A stretch of DNA of 5,741 nt, taken from JBLHOS01 sp047623825. GTDB lineage: Bacteria > Pseudomonadota > Alphaproteobacteria > Rhodobacterales > Rhodobacteraceae. Under the pieces are notes generated by a model. It saw nothing but the letters and a program-made list of their open reading frames with translations, was not told where the DNA came from and ran no database searches. This document shows positions 1-5,741 of this stretch, piece after piece (the stretch's first letter is position 1; each line of letters begins with the position of its first letter). The stretch lies in contig JBLHOS010000113.1 in assembly GCA_047623825.1 (NCBI GenBank), positions 1 through 5,741 on the forward strand, written 5' to 3'. Position numbers and translations under genes: made by a program.

Positions 1-160
1 GCTTTTGAAAGAACTCCTTTCGAAATGCGGGGGCCAACACCGTTTCATCGACCGCGATCACCTGGTCAAAAATCAACATCTTATGGGCCTGCTCTTCAAT
101 GCGTTTCAAAGCCTCTGAAAAATCGCTGCTGGCAAATGTTGCAAATACATTTTTTGTCAT
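1..160 (-). CDS. Partial protein of unknown function, N-terminus only, possibly glycan-related
   Basis: This minus-strand gene starts at the ATG complementary to 158-160 and runs off the left edge, so only 53 residues are visible. The start is well supported by an AAGGA ribosome-binding site (complement of 168-172) seven bases upstream. The product begins MTKNVFATFASSDFSEALKR and continues with an amphipathic stretch (IEEQAHKMLIFDQVIAVDE), ending near FRKEFFQK at the edge. There is no signal peptide and no membrane segment. The pattern 'FATFASSDF..ALKRI..QA..M..FD.V' followed by an acidic turn and 'FRK' resembles, from memory, the N-termini of uncharacterised proteins found in polysaccharide and glycosyltransferase clusters. 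That is a family impression and not a domain call. The neighbouring ExoD-like pseudogene, transcribed divergently, fits loosely with a surface-polysaccharide context. I am confident that this is a real gene and not confident about its role. Confidence 0.6.
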   Translation of the reverse strand, partial: MTKNVFATFASSDFSEALKRIEEQAHKMLIFDQVIAVDETVLAPAFRKEFFQK

Positions 161-180
161 GCTCAGGTCCTTTTGTCCGG

Positions 181-210
181 TTGGCAATATTTGAAGAAAG
201 GTCCCATAAT
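181..210 (+). promoter_or_regulatory. Putative sigma70-type promoter upstream of the ExoD-like pseudogene
   Basis: TTGGCA (181-186) and CATAAT (205-210) are separated by 18 bases and together match 10 of 12 consensus positions. This is the best promoter-like sequence in the window. Transcription would start near 217 and run right, about 90 bases before the ATG at 310. It lies in the gap between the divergent left-edge gene and the pseudogene. No operator-like inverted repeat was recognised next to it. Confidence 0.45.
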
Positions 211-309
211 TAAAAAGCGAAGACCACTTCGTTTCTAGGCGCTTCATGCAAGCTTGAGTAACAGTGCGACCTGCGATCAACTAGTCACATTGCCTGAGCA
301 GGACGCGTC

Positions 310-799
310 ATGCCGACAGATGTCAGTTTTCCGGCACCGTCCTCACTGACAGAGATCATCGACGACGTCTTGTCGATTTGTAAGGCCCCAATTGTCAGCC
401 CGGGCGATTTGGTGAAGGCCTTCGGAACGATTGGCGACAGTCCACTGATCTCGATCCAACTTGTGATCCGTCGCAAGCACCTGCGGCTACCCGGTTTGCT
501 GGTGCGCCGCCAACTTGCGATACAGCCGGTCAGCACCGGCCTCGCGTGGCTGCGGCCAGGTGCGGTTTGGCTAGATCCGCATAGCCGCGGCCGCTGGTCT
601 TGGCTGTCGATCCGACCGCTGATCGTAATCCTACAGCTGGCCTGCGCACTTTGCGGAATCGCTATACCCTTTTCTGAACTCCTGCCTTTTTCCCTCCTAA
701 CTGCCAGGTGCCGTGATCTTTCTATTGGGTTTGTCGATGATTACCCGCGATGGCGTCTTAGAATTAAACACATTGGAACTGATTTCAGCAGCCATCTGA
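310..799 (+). pseudogene. ExoD-family exopolysaccharide synthesis membrane protein, degraded
   Basis: ExoD-family proteins are small inner-membrane proteins, usually about 200 residues, tied genetically to exopolysaccharide production; their biochemical role is unclear. The reading frame starts at ATG 310 behind an AGGA site. Its N-terminus (SSLTEIIDDV, then VSPGDLVKAFG) matches the family start. The central part, with LVIRRKHLRLPGLLVRRQL, WLDPHSRGRWSWL and IAIPFSELLPF, matches the middle and late family regions. Two lesions are visible. First, about 30 residues, normally a hydrophobic hairpin, seem to be missing near residues 43-48. Second, the frame breaks near 706-710: the conserved tail AVIFLLGLSMITRDGVL lies in the next frame (710-760), which stops at 797-799. 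Without a shift the original frame runs on to 843 as unrelated sequence. The family assignment is from memory. A functional shortened protein cannot be excluded but seems unlikely. Confidence 0.6.
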
Positions 800-882
800 G
801 TGATCAATCAATTCTGGGGCTGGTGTACGGACACCACTTCTAGGCAGCGGCATTTTTACCCACTTGCGCGACGCCTTGTGCA

Positions 883-911
883 TTGCGCGCCCGCCCGTGC
901 CCCCGTAAAAC
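883..911 (+). promoter_or_regulatory. Possible ctaD promoter
   Basis: TTGCGC (883-888) and TAAAAC (906-911) are spaced by 17 bases of GC-rich sequence. The match is 3 of 6 at -35 and 4 of 6 at -10, so this is a weak to moderate call. A start near 918 would leave a leader of about 60 bases that contains the hairpin at 929-950. ctaD needs its own promoter or readthrough from the pseudogene transcript, and this is the best candidate in the gap. Confidence 0.3.
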
Positions 912-928
912 AACCTAGACAAAGAACG

Positions 929-950
929 CTGAACGGTCAGATACCGTCAG
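929..950 (+). promoter_or_regulatory. Imperfect inverted repeat in the ctaD 5' leader
   Basis: CTGAACGGT (929-937) and ACCGTCAG (943-950) form an 8-bp stem with one bulged A at 932 and a five-base CAGAT loop. It ends 19 bases before the ribosome-binding site and 29 before the ATG. It could be an RNA hairpin in the leader or a dyad operator for a transcription factor. It does not match the FNR-type TTGAT-N4-ATCAA consensus. Confidence 0.4.
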
Positions 951-979
951 CATATTTTTACGTTAAACAGGAGACGGAC

Positions 980-2644
980 ATGGCTGACGCTGCCATCTCG
1001 GGATATGGCCAAGATCAACGCAGTTTCTTTTCGCGTTGGTTTATGTCCACGAACCACAAAGACATCGGGATCCTTTATCTCTTCACCGCCGGTATCGTCG
1101 GACTGATATCAGTCGCCTTTACCGTCTACATGCGGATGGAGCTGATGAATCCCGGCGTTCAGTTCATGTGCGACGAGGGCGCCCGCCTGATTGCAGCCAC
1201 CGTTGCCGAGGAATGTACGCCAAACGGTCATTTGTGGAATGTGATGATCACAGGCCACGGTGTCCTGATGATGTTCTTCGTTGTGATTCCGGCGCTTTTT
1301 GGTGGATTTGGTAACTATTTCATGCCGTTGATGATCGGCGCGCCTGATATGGCGTTCCCGCGCCTCAATAACCTTAGCTACTGGATGTATGTTGCGGGTA
1401 CAGCGCTAGCGTTCTGCTCAGTCTTTGCTGATGGTGGCGCCGGTAACGGTTGGGTGTTCTACCCGCCACTGTCAGGCGGAGCGGCCTCGCCAAGCATGGC
1501 TGTCGACTTTGCGATCTTTGCGATCCACGTCTCAGGTGCGTCGTCGATCCTAGGCTCAATTAACGTCATCACCACATTTTTAAACATGCGCGCACCGGGC
1601 ATGACGATGCACAAAGTACCGCTGTTTGCATGGTCTATTTTCGTGACCGCATGGTTGCTGCTGCTGGCTTTGCCCGTTCTGGCCGGCGCCATCACCATGT
1701 TGCTGATGGATCGCAACTTTGGCATGGGTTTCTTTGACCCGGCACTTGGTGGCGACCCGGTTTTGTACCAGCACATATTCTGGTTCTTCGGTCACCCAGA
1801 GGTCTACATCGTGGTTCTGCCCGCCTTTGGCGTGATCTCCCACATAGTCTCAACCTTCTCCAAGAAACCGATCTTTGGCTATCTTCCGATGGTTTATGCG
1901 CTGGTGGCAATTGGTGGTCTAGGCTTCGTCGTCTGGGCGCACCACATGTACACCTCAGGCATGACGTTGACGCAGCAGGCCTATTTCATGGTGGCCACAA
2001 TGGTGATCGCGGTCCCGACAGGCATCAAGATCTTTAGTTGGATTGCCACGATGTGGCAGGGCTCTATCAGCTTTAAGACACCGATGTTGTTTGCCATCGG
2101 ATTTATCTTCTTGTTCACCTTCGGGGGTGTCACGGGCATCGTTCTGTCACAAGCAGGCGTCGACCGGGCCTATCACGATACCTATTACGTCGTGGCGCAC
2201 TTCCACTACGTGATGAGCTTGGGTGCTGTCTTTGGGATCTTTGCCGCAGTCTATTACTGGATCGGCAAGATGTCGGGCCGTCAGTACCCTGAATGGGCGG
2301 GCAAACTGCACTTCTGGACCTTCTTCATCGGTACCAACGTGACCTTCTTCCCACAGCACTTCCTGGGCCGTCAGGGCATGCCGCGTCGCTATATCGACTA
2401 CCCAGAGGCGTTTGCCTATTGGAACGCAGTATCCAGCTGGGGCGCGTTCGCTTCTTTCGCCTCGTTCGTCTTCTTCTTAGGCATTGTGTTTTACACGCTG
2501 CGCTATGGTCAGAAAGTTACCGATCCTGCCTATTGGGGTCCGTATGCAGACACGCTGGAGTGGACACTTCCAAACCCACCGCCAGAGCACACGTTTGAGG
2601 AACTACCGACGCAAGACATGTGGGATCATCAGCGTGGCCACTAG
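980..2644 (+). CDS. ctaD: Cytochrome c oxidase subunit I (aa3 type)
   Basis: This is the catalytic subunit of the terminal aa3 oxidase in the inner membrane, reducing O2 to water with electrons from cytochrome c and pumping protons. The 554-residue product is the usual alphaproteobacterial length and aligns by eye along its whole length with the Paracoccus enzyme. Visible residues are the low-spin haem a ligands H93 and H407, the haem a3 ligand H409, CuB ligands H272, H321 and H322, and the cross-linked Y276 in WFFGHPEVY. D-channel D123 (GAPDMAFPRLNN), E274, K-channel K350 (PTGIKIFSW) and the Mg-site pair H399-D400 are also present. About twelve membrane helices are expected. ATG 980 is chosen because GGAG (970-973) precedes it and MADAA fits the family N-terminus; the frame is open back to 800, but those 60 codons do not resemble the family. 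Subunits II and III are absent here, as is common when ctaD stands apart from the ctaC/ctaE cluster. Confidence 0.98.
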   Translation: MADAAISGYGQDQRSFFSRWFMSTNHKDIGILYLFTAGIVGLISVAFTVYMRMELMNPGVQFMCDEGARLIAATVAEECTPNGHLWNVMITGHGVLMMFFVVIPALFGGFGNYFMPLMIGAPDMAFPRLNNLSYWMYVAGTALAFCSVFADGGAGNGWVFYPPLSGGAASPSMAVDFAIFAIHVSGASSILGSINVITTFLNMRAPGMTMHKVPLFAWSIFVTAWLLLLALPVLAGAITMLLMDRNFGMGFFDPALGGDPVLYQHIFWFFGHPEVYIVVLPAFGVISHIVSTFSKKPIFGYLPMVYALVAIGGLGFVVWAHHMYTSGMTLTQQAYFMVATMVIAVPTGIKIFSWIATMWQGSISFKTPMLFAIGFIFLFTFGGVTGIVLSQAGVDRAYHDTYYVVAHFHYVMSLGAVFGIFAAVYYWIGKMSGRQYPEWAGKLHFWTFFIGTNVTFFPQHFLGRQGMPRRYIDYPEAFAYWNAVSSWGAFASFASFVFFLGIVFYTLRYGQKVTDPAYWGPYADTLEWTLPNPPPEHTFEELPTQDMWDHQRGH

Positions 2645-2686
2645 CCTGCCGATTTCACATGCCTTTCCAAATTGAACAAAATCACA

Positions 2687-2716
2687 ACAGGGCCTCGGAT
2701 AATTCCCGGGCCCTGT
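2687..2716 (+). terminator. GC-rich hairpin behind ctaD, candidate terminator or attenuator
   Basis: ACAGGGCC (2687-2694) pairs perfectly with GGCCCTGT (2709-2716). Beyond a G-T pair and one C-C mismatch the stem can be extended by two more pairs around an ATAATT loop. It starts 43 bases after the ctaD stop. No T-run follows, so it is not a textbook intrinsic terminator. It could also stabilise the 3' end of the ctaD mRNA or limit readthrough into the DUF2244 gene, whose likely start lies three bases after the stem. Confidence 0.45.
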
Positions 2717-2718
2717 GC

Positions 2719-3189
2719 GTGTCTGATCGCGGCGCACCTCATCTGCATGTGGTGATGACGCCTTACCGGTCACTGACGCCACAAGGGTTCGTCTGGTTCA
2801 TCGGGCTGACTGCCGGGCTGTTGTGTCTTCCACTTTTGGCAATGATTGGCACCGTGGTTGTGTGGGCATTACTGCCTTTCATCGTGCTTGTTCTTTTGGG
2901 GATCTGGATCGCGCTAAAACGCTCATGGCGCGACCGCACGATCCGTGAGGATCTGCGCCTGTGGTCCGATCATATTGAGTTGTACCGGATAGATCCCGGC
3001 CACACGCCGCGTAACTGGCAAGCCAACCCTTATTGGATCCGCGTCGTGCTGCATCCCAACAGCGGGCCAGTGCCAAATTACCTGACGCTTGCGGGCGCCG
3101 ACCGAGAGGTTGAGCTTGGCGCTTTCCTGACCCCTATTGAGCGGGTGGAGTTAAAGAGTCTTTTGGACAGCGCGCTGCGCCCAATCTAG
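2719..3189 (+). CDS. DUF2244 family integral membrane protein
   Basis: The function of this family is not established. From GTG 2719 the product has 156 residues, near the usual 150-170. It begins with a short cytoplasmic leader, then the family motif PYRSLTPQGFVWFIG (about residues 15-29). Two membrane helices follow at about 24-44 and 46-66, then a basic turn (LKRSWRD) and a soluble C-terminal domain with LRLWSDHIELYR, WQANPYWIRVVLHP, NYLTLAG and REVELGAFLTP, all characteristic of DUF2244. The start is uncertain. ATG 2659 gives 176 residues but places the hairpin at 2687-2716 inside the coding region, and ATG 2755 leaves almost no leader. None has a good ribosome-binding site, so family length and the hairpin favour 2719. 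It sits 74 bases behind ctaD on the same strand. A role connected to the oxidase is plausible from position only. Confidence 0.85.
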   Translation: MSDRGAPHLHVVMTPYRSLTPQGFVWFIGLTAGLLCLPLLAMIGTVVVWALLPFIVLVLLGIWIALKRSWRDRTIREDLRLWSDHIELYRIDPGHTPRNWQANPYWIRVVLHPNSGPVPNYLTLAGADREVELGAFLTPIERVELKSLLDSALRPI

Positions 3190-3211
3190 GGCCCTAGCGC
3201 GCAACTTGGGC
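3179..3211 (+). terminator. Palindromic element spanning the DUF2244 stop codon, possible 3' hairpin
   Basis: A perfect 12-base palindrome, CTAGGGCCCTAG (3186-3197), contains the TAG stop of the DUF2244 gene. It is bracketed by an outer inverted repeat, GCCCAA (3179-3184) and TTGGGC (3206-3211). The tail on this strand is an A-run (3215-3221), not a T-run, so intrinsic termination in the plus direction is not clearly supported. Confidence 0.3.
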
Positions 3212-4013
3212 CAGTAAAAAAATTTCACCGGATCGCGCATCAACTATGCAGCCCCATAATTAGAGCGAGGCAACGCGACCCTAAGAATTTTACTGTGCCA
3301 CAGCGCGCAAGATTACAGTCCTTGTTGGTGCAATCTGCCCAGATGTTATGGTATTTGAATGGGCGCGACGGCCAAAGCATAACCCCAGAAACCTGCCCAC
3401 CAAGACAGGCAGAGTTGCAACGTCCAGACGGGGCGGCATTGCCCACCCAAGATCCATCTTCTTAACCAAAGACAGCAAGCGCCAGATTGAAAGCGTTTAT
3501 GAATGCGAGAAAGCCATCGTAGAGCGACATTCGCCAGATCTCCTCTGCAATCTCGGTCCAGATAAAGCCCGCTTTTAGCGCACCGGAAACATTGATCCTA
3601 AACTGCAGTGCAGTCTGCCACCGAGGAGGTCAGGACCGCAATGGTGACAAGGTAGCGTGTAACCCTTCACAGCGTTTGCATCACACGACACTGGTTCGGT
3701 TGGTCTTGATGAAGACAGCCCCAGAATGGCAAAGGCAGACCCGCCAAACCGCATAGATTCTGGGGCGAATTTTTTGTCTCGATGCCGCCCTGAGAATGCC
3801 AACAGCTCACTGAGGAGGCGCCGCTCTATTTGCGATCAGTAGCCCGCCTGCATCACCTAAGGACAGGCAATGCGGGATCGGACCAAGCAGGTCGGGACCC
3901 CACTCCAATTTTAAAAATATACTTAAGTATCATGCGCAATCGACCCGCTCGTATGGCGTAGTCGTTTGGCGTGGGCGATGCATATTCACGCATAAATTCT
4001 ACAAAGGGATGGA
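3190..4013. other. Long region without an intact gene
   Basis: These roughly 820 bases lie between the convergent DUF2244 and YqeY genes. Both strands contain only short open frames whose predicted proteins do not resemble any family I know, are rich in Cys and Arg, and lack good ribosome-binding sites. On the minus strand between about 3350 and 3800, plausible coding-like peptides appear in changing frames, such as SAFAILGL, AVFIKTNRTSVV, RYLVTIAVL and WGYALAVAPIQIP, as expected of a decayed gene. An AT-rich patch with the perfect palindrome ATACTTAAGTAT lies at 3919-3930. I recognise no tRNA, rRNA, insertion-sequence end or CRISPR repeat. Confidence 0.5.
3462..3629 (-). pseudogene. Possible C-terminal remnant of a decayed membrane protein gene
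   Basis: On the minus strand a 55-codon stretch with no upstream start codon is open between the TGA complementary to 3630-3632 and a TAA at 3462-3464. Its translation has ordinary protein-like composition, with RINVSGALKAGF, WTEIAEEIWRMSLYDG and then a hydrophobic FLAFINAFNLALAVFG end that could be half of a membrane helix. Upstream, hydrophobic coding-like peptides continue in other frames. The family is not recognised. The plus strand is open in exact antisense register (76 codons from 3348), with a hydrophilic, Arg-rich and Lys-rich product, so the apparent signal may partly be a complementarity effect. Treat this as a hypothesis. Confidence 0.25.
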
Positions 4014-4472
4014 TCAGCCCAGCCGTGCCTTTAGCTTTGCGCCGACGGACCCGAAATCCATCTGACCGGTGTATTTGCCCTTCAGCTCAGCCATCGCTTT
4101 ACCCATATCACGAATCGTCGCGGCCCCTGTGTCGGCGATGGCTGCGGTGATTGCGGCCTCAGTCTCAGCCTCGTTCAGCTGGCGCGGCAGAAAATCTTCG
4201 ATAATCACGATTTCTGCCAACTCTTTTTCAGCCAGCTCCAAACGGGCACCTTCTTCATAGGCCCGCGCACTTTCTTGGCGTTGTTTCACCATCTTACCCA
4301 AAATCGCCAGCACCGCATCTTCGTCAACACCGTCGGCATTACCCTTGGCGCGGGCCTCAATATCCTGATCTTTGATCGCAGCGTTGATCAACCGCAAAGT
4401 CGACAGCCGCAGCGCGTTGCGTTCACGCATTGCCGTTTTCAAGTCAGACGTCAGCCGCTCTCTCAAGTTCAT
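4014..4472 (-). CDS. GatB/YqeY domain-containing protein
   Basis: This is a 152-residue soluble protein made up entirely of a YqeY domain, the full length usual for the stand-alone family. The N-terminal helical half has MNLRERLTSDLKTAMRER, RLSTLRLINAAIKDQDIEAR and the helix ILGKMVKQRQESARAYEEG (about residues 57-75). The C-terminal half has IIEDFLPRQLNEAE (about 90-103) and the closing DMGKAMAELKGKYTGQMDFG motif. The family shares its fold with the tail domain of GatB, the tRNA-dependent amidotransferase subunit that contacts tRNA. Stand-alone members lack the catalytic part and have no firmly assigned role. The ATG complementary to 4470-4472 is preceded by AAGGA about ten bases upstream. 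The gene is divergent from carA across a 148-base gap. Confidence 0.93.
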   Translation of the reverse strand: MNLRERLTSDLKTAMRERNALRLSTLRLINAAIKDQDIEARAKGNADGVDEDAVLAILGKMVKQRQESARAYEEGARLELAEKELAEIVIIEDFLPRQLNEAETEAAITAAIADTGAATIRDMGKAMAELKGKYTGQMDFGSVGAKLKARLG

Positions 4473-4550
4473 GATGGGGTCGTCCTTTCCGAACTAACAG
4501 GGCAGTTGAATAGGGGATGCAGCGCAATGGAACAAGGACCGATCGTTGCC

Positions 4551-4579
4551 TTGACCCGATGGCCGCAGCGACATAAGTT
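4551..4579 (+). promoter_or_regulatory. Possible carA promoter
   Basis: TTGACC (4551-4556) matches five of six -35 positions. Seventeen bases later TAAGTT (4574-4579) matches three of six at -10. A start near 4586 would give a leader of about 35 bases. It is the best plus-strand candidate in the gap between the divergent YqeY and carA genes. No pyrimidine-responsive or arginine-box element was recognised. Confidence 0.3.
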
Positions 4580-4620
4580 GCCGCGAATTTGAAACCCCGT
4601 CTGCCGTTCGGAGTGTTGCC

Positions 4621-5741
4621 ATGTCATCCCATCCCACCGCCTGTCTTGTACTTGCTGATGGCAGCGTCTTTTACGGACGCGGTTTTGGGGCCACGGGCCA
4701 AACGGTGGCTGAGTTGTGTTTCAACACCGCCATGACTGGCTACCAAGAGATCATGACCGACCCTTCTTATGCGGGCCAGATTGTGACCTTTACCTTTCCC
4801 CATATCGGCAACACAGGTGTCACTCCTGAAGATGACGAATCTGGCGATCCAGTCGCAGCTGGCATGGTCGTGAAATGGGATCCGACCACACCGTCAAGCT
4901 GGCGTTCAAATGGTCCGCTGATTGATTGGTTGGCCGCACGAGGGCGCATTTGCATTGGTGGGATCGACACCCGCCGCCTGACCCGCGCGATCCGCCAACA
5001 GGGCGCGCCGCATGTAGCCCTAGCCCATGATCCAGAGGGTAAGTTTGATCTTGAGGCACTGGTTGCCGCGGCCCGTGCGTTTGCTGGGCTTGAGGGGTTG
5101 GATCTGGCCAAAGATGTCACCTGCACGCAATCCTACCAATGGGATGAGATGCGGTGGGCTTGGCCCGATGGATACACCCGTCGCACCGAACCCGGTTTCA
5201 AAGTTGTCGCCCTTGATTTCGGGGCCAAGCGCAACATCCTGCGCTCGCTGGCGTCAGCGGGTTGCGATGTGACCGTTCTGCCAGCCACCGCCACCACGGC
5301 GGAAGTTTTGGCCCATAATCCCGATGGCGTTTTCTTGTCCAACGGTCCGGGAGATCCTGCTGCAACAGGGGTCTACGCCGTGCCGATGATCAAGGGCGTG
5401 TTGGCTGCGGATCTACCGATATTCGGCATTTGTCTGGGCCATCAGATGTTGGCACTGGCCCTTGGCGCCCGCACGATCAAGATGAATCACGGGCATCACG
5501 GCGCCAATCACCCGGTCAAGGATCTGGAAACTGGTAAGGTTGAGATCACATCGATGAATCACGGCTTTACCGTTGATAGCCAGACCCTGCCCGAAGGGGT
5601 CGTTGAGACGCATGTGTCTTTGTTTGATGGGTCAAATTGTGGGATCCGCATGGCTGATCGCCCAGTCTTTTCTGTGCAGTACCACCCCGAGGCAAGCCCC
5701 GGTCCAATGGATAGCTATTATCTGTTTGAGCGGTTCGTGGC
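4621..5741 (+). CDS. carA: Carbamoyl-phosphate synthase small (glutaminase) subunit, C-terminus cut by window edge
   Basis: CarA hydrolyses glutamine and channels ammonia to CarB, which makes carbamoyl phosphate for pyrimidine and arginine synthesis in the cytoplasm. The visible 373 residues are nearly the full length (about 380-390 is usual). The N-terminal CPSase small-chain domain (about 1-140) has LVLADGSVFYGRGFG, ELCFNTAMTGYQEIMTDPSY, FTFPHIGN and GGIDTRRLTRAIR. The class I glutamine amidotransferase domain (about 193 onward) has ALDFGAKRNILRSL, the oxyanion-loop region LSNGPGDPA (239-247), the nucleophile C271 in GICLGHQ and the rest of the triad, H355 and E357, in YHPEASPGP. The MNHGF motif is at 312-316. 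ATG 4621 is preceded by GGAG (4610-4613) with seven bases of spacing, and the N-terminus fits the family. carB is not in the window. The frame is intact to the edge. Confidence 0.97.
   Translation, partial: MSSHPTACLVLADGSVFYGRGFGATGQTVAELCFNTAMTGYQEIMTDPSYAGQIVTFTFPHIGNTGVTPEDDESGDPVAAGMVVKWDPTTPSSWRSNGPLIDWLAARGRICIGGIDTRRLTRAIRQQGAPHVALAHDPEGKFDLEALVAAARAFAGLEGLDLAKDVTCTQSYQWDEMRWAWPDGYTRRTEPGFKVVALDFGAKRNILRSLASAGCDVTVLPATATTAEVLAHNPDGVFLSNGPGDPAATGVYAVPMIKGVLAADLPIFGICLGHQMLALALGARTIKMNHGHHGANHPVKDLETGKVEITSMNHGFTVDSQTLPEGVVETHVSLFDGSNCGIRMADRPVFSVQYHPEASPGPMDSYYLFERFV

Noticed and set aside
25..213. Plus-strand frame of 62 codons
   Set aside because: It is antisense to the left-edge minus-strand gene, which has a good ribosome-binding site and a natural composition.
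797..815. TGATCAATCA motif as a possible FNR-type site upstream of ctaD
   Set aside because: Only one half-site resembles the consensus TTGAT-N4-ATCAA; the second half is missing.
800..979. In-frame upstream extension of ctaD from ATG 800
   Set aside because: The extra 60 codons do not resemble any oxidase N-terminus, overlap the pseudogene end, and a GGAG site precedes the ATG at 980.
3348..3578. Plus-strand frame of 76 codons, Arg-rich and Lys-rich
   Set aside because: It has no ribosome-binding site and no recognised family, and it is codon-register antisense to the more natural minus-strand peptide.
3575..3802. Minus-strand frame of 75 codons
   Set aside because: Its composition is patchy, no family is recognised and no ribosome-binding site is seen. 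It is better read as part of the decayed region.
4507..4535. TTGTTC-N17-TATTCA on the minus strand as a YqeY promoter
   Set aside because: Only six of twelve consensus positions match, which is too weak to annotate.
4767..5126. Minus-strand frame of 119 codons inside carA, and other shadow frames in ctaD and carA
   Set aside because: These overlap unambiguous conserved coding sequence on the plus strand and have shadow-like, Arg-rich, Ser-rich and Pro-rich composition.
1..5741. Search for a novel defence, mobile or biosynthetic system
   Set aside because: There is no transposase, integrase, nuclease, toxin-antitoxin pair, repeat array or unfamiliar multi-gene cluster; the intact genes are housekeeping types.

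Overview
The window looks like chromosomal DNA of an alphaproteobacterium, most likely a marine Rhodobacteraceae (roseobacter-type) organism. The basis is the very close match, from memory, of the oxidase subunit I to the Paracoccus/Rhodobacter aa3 enzyme, a DUF2244 gene directly behind it, and a divergent YqeY/carA pair with typical alphaproteobacterial sequences. The genus cannot be fixed. The decayed genes would suit a pseudogene-rich lineage such as Octadecabacter, but that is a guess.

Layout, left to right. (1) 1-160, minus strand: the first 53 codons of a gene that leaves the window, perhaps linked to surface glycans. (2) 161-309: a divergent intergenic gap with a good sigma70-type promoter pointing right. 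(3) 310-799, plus: an ExoD-family exopolysaccharide-synthesis membrane protein that appears broken, with a missing internal segment and a frameshift before its conserved C-terminal motif. (4) 980-2644, plus: ctaD, complete and with all catalytic residues, preceded by a possible promoter and a small 5'-leader hairpin. (5) 2719-3189, plus: a DUF2244 membrane protein behind a GC-rich hairpin; its start is uncertain. (6) 3190-4013: about 820 bases with no convincing intact gene; part of it looks like decayed minus-strand coding sequence. (7) 4014-4472, minus: a complete YqeY-like protein. (8) 4621 to the right edge, plus: carA, the glutaminase subunit of carbamoyl-phosphate synthetase, lacking only its extreme C-terminus.

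Functionally the window is mostly core metabolism: terminal respiration (CtaD, possibly with DUF2244) and the entry step of pyrimidine and arginine synthesis (CarA). YqeY and CarA both belong to families with links to glutamine amidotransferases, but here they are divergent neighbours with no shown partnership. I found no mobile element, CRISPR array, tRNA or rRNA, and no evidence for a novel multi-gene system. The most notable features are the two decay regions flanking the ctaD block and several palindromes or hairpins at gene ends.
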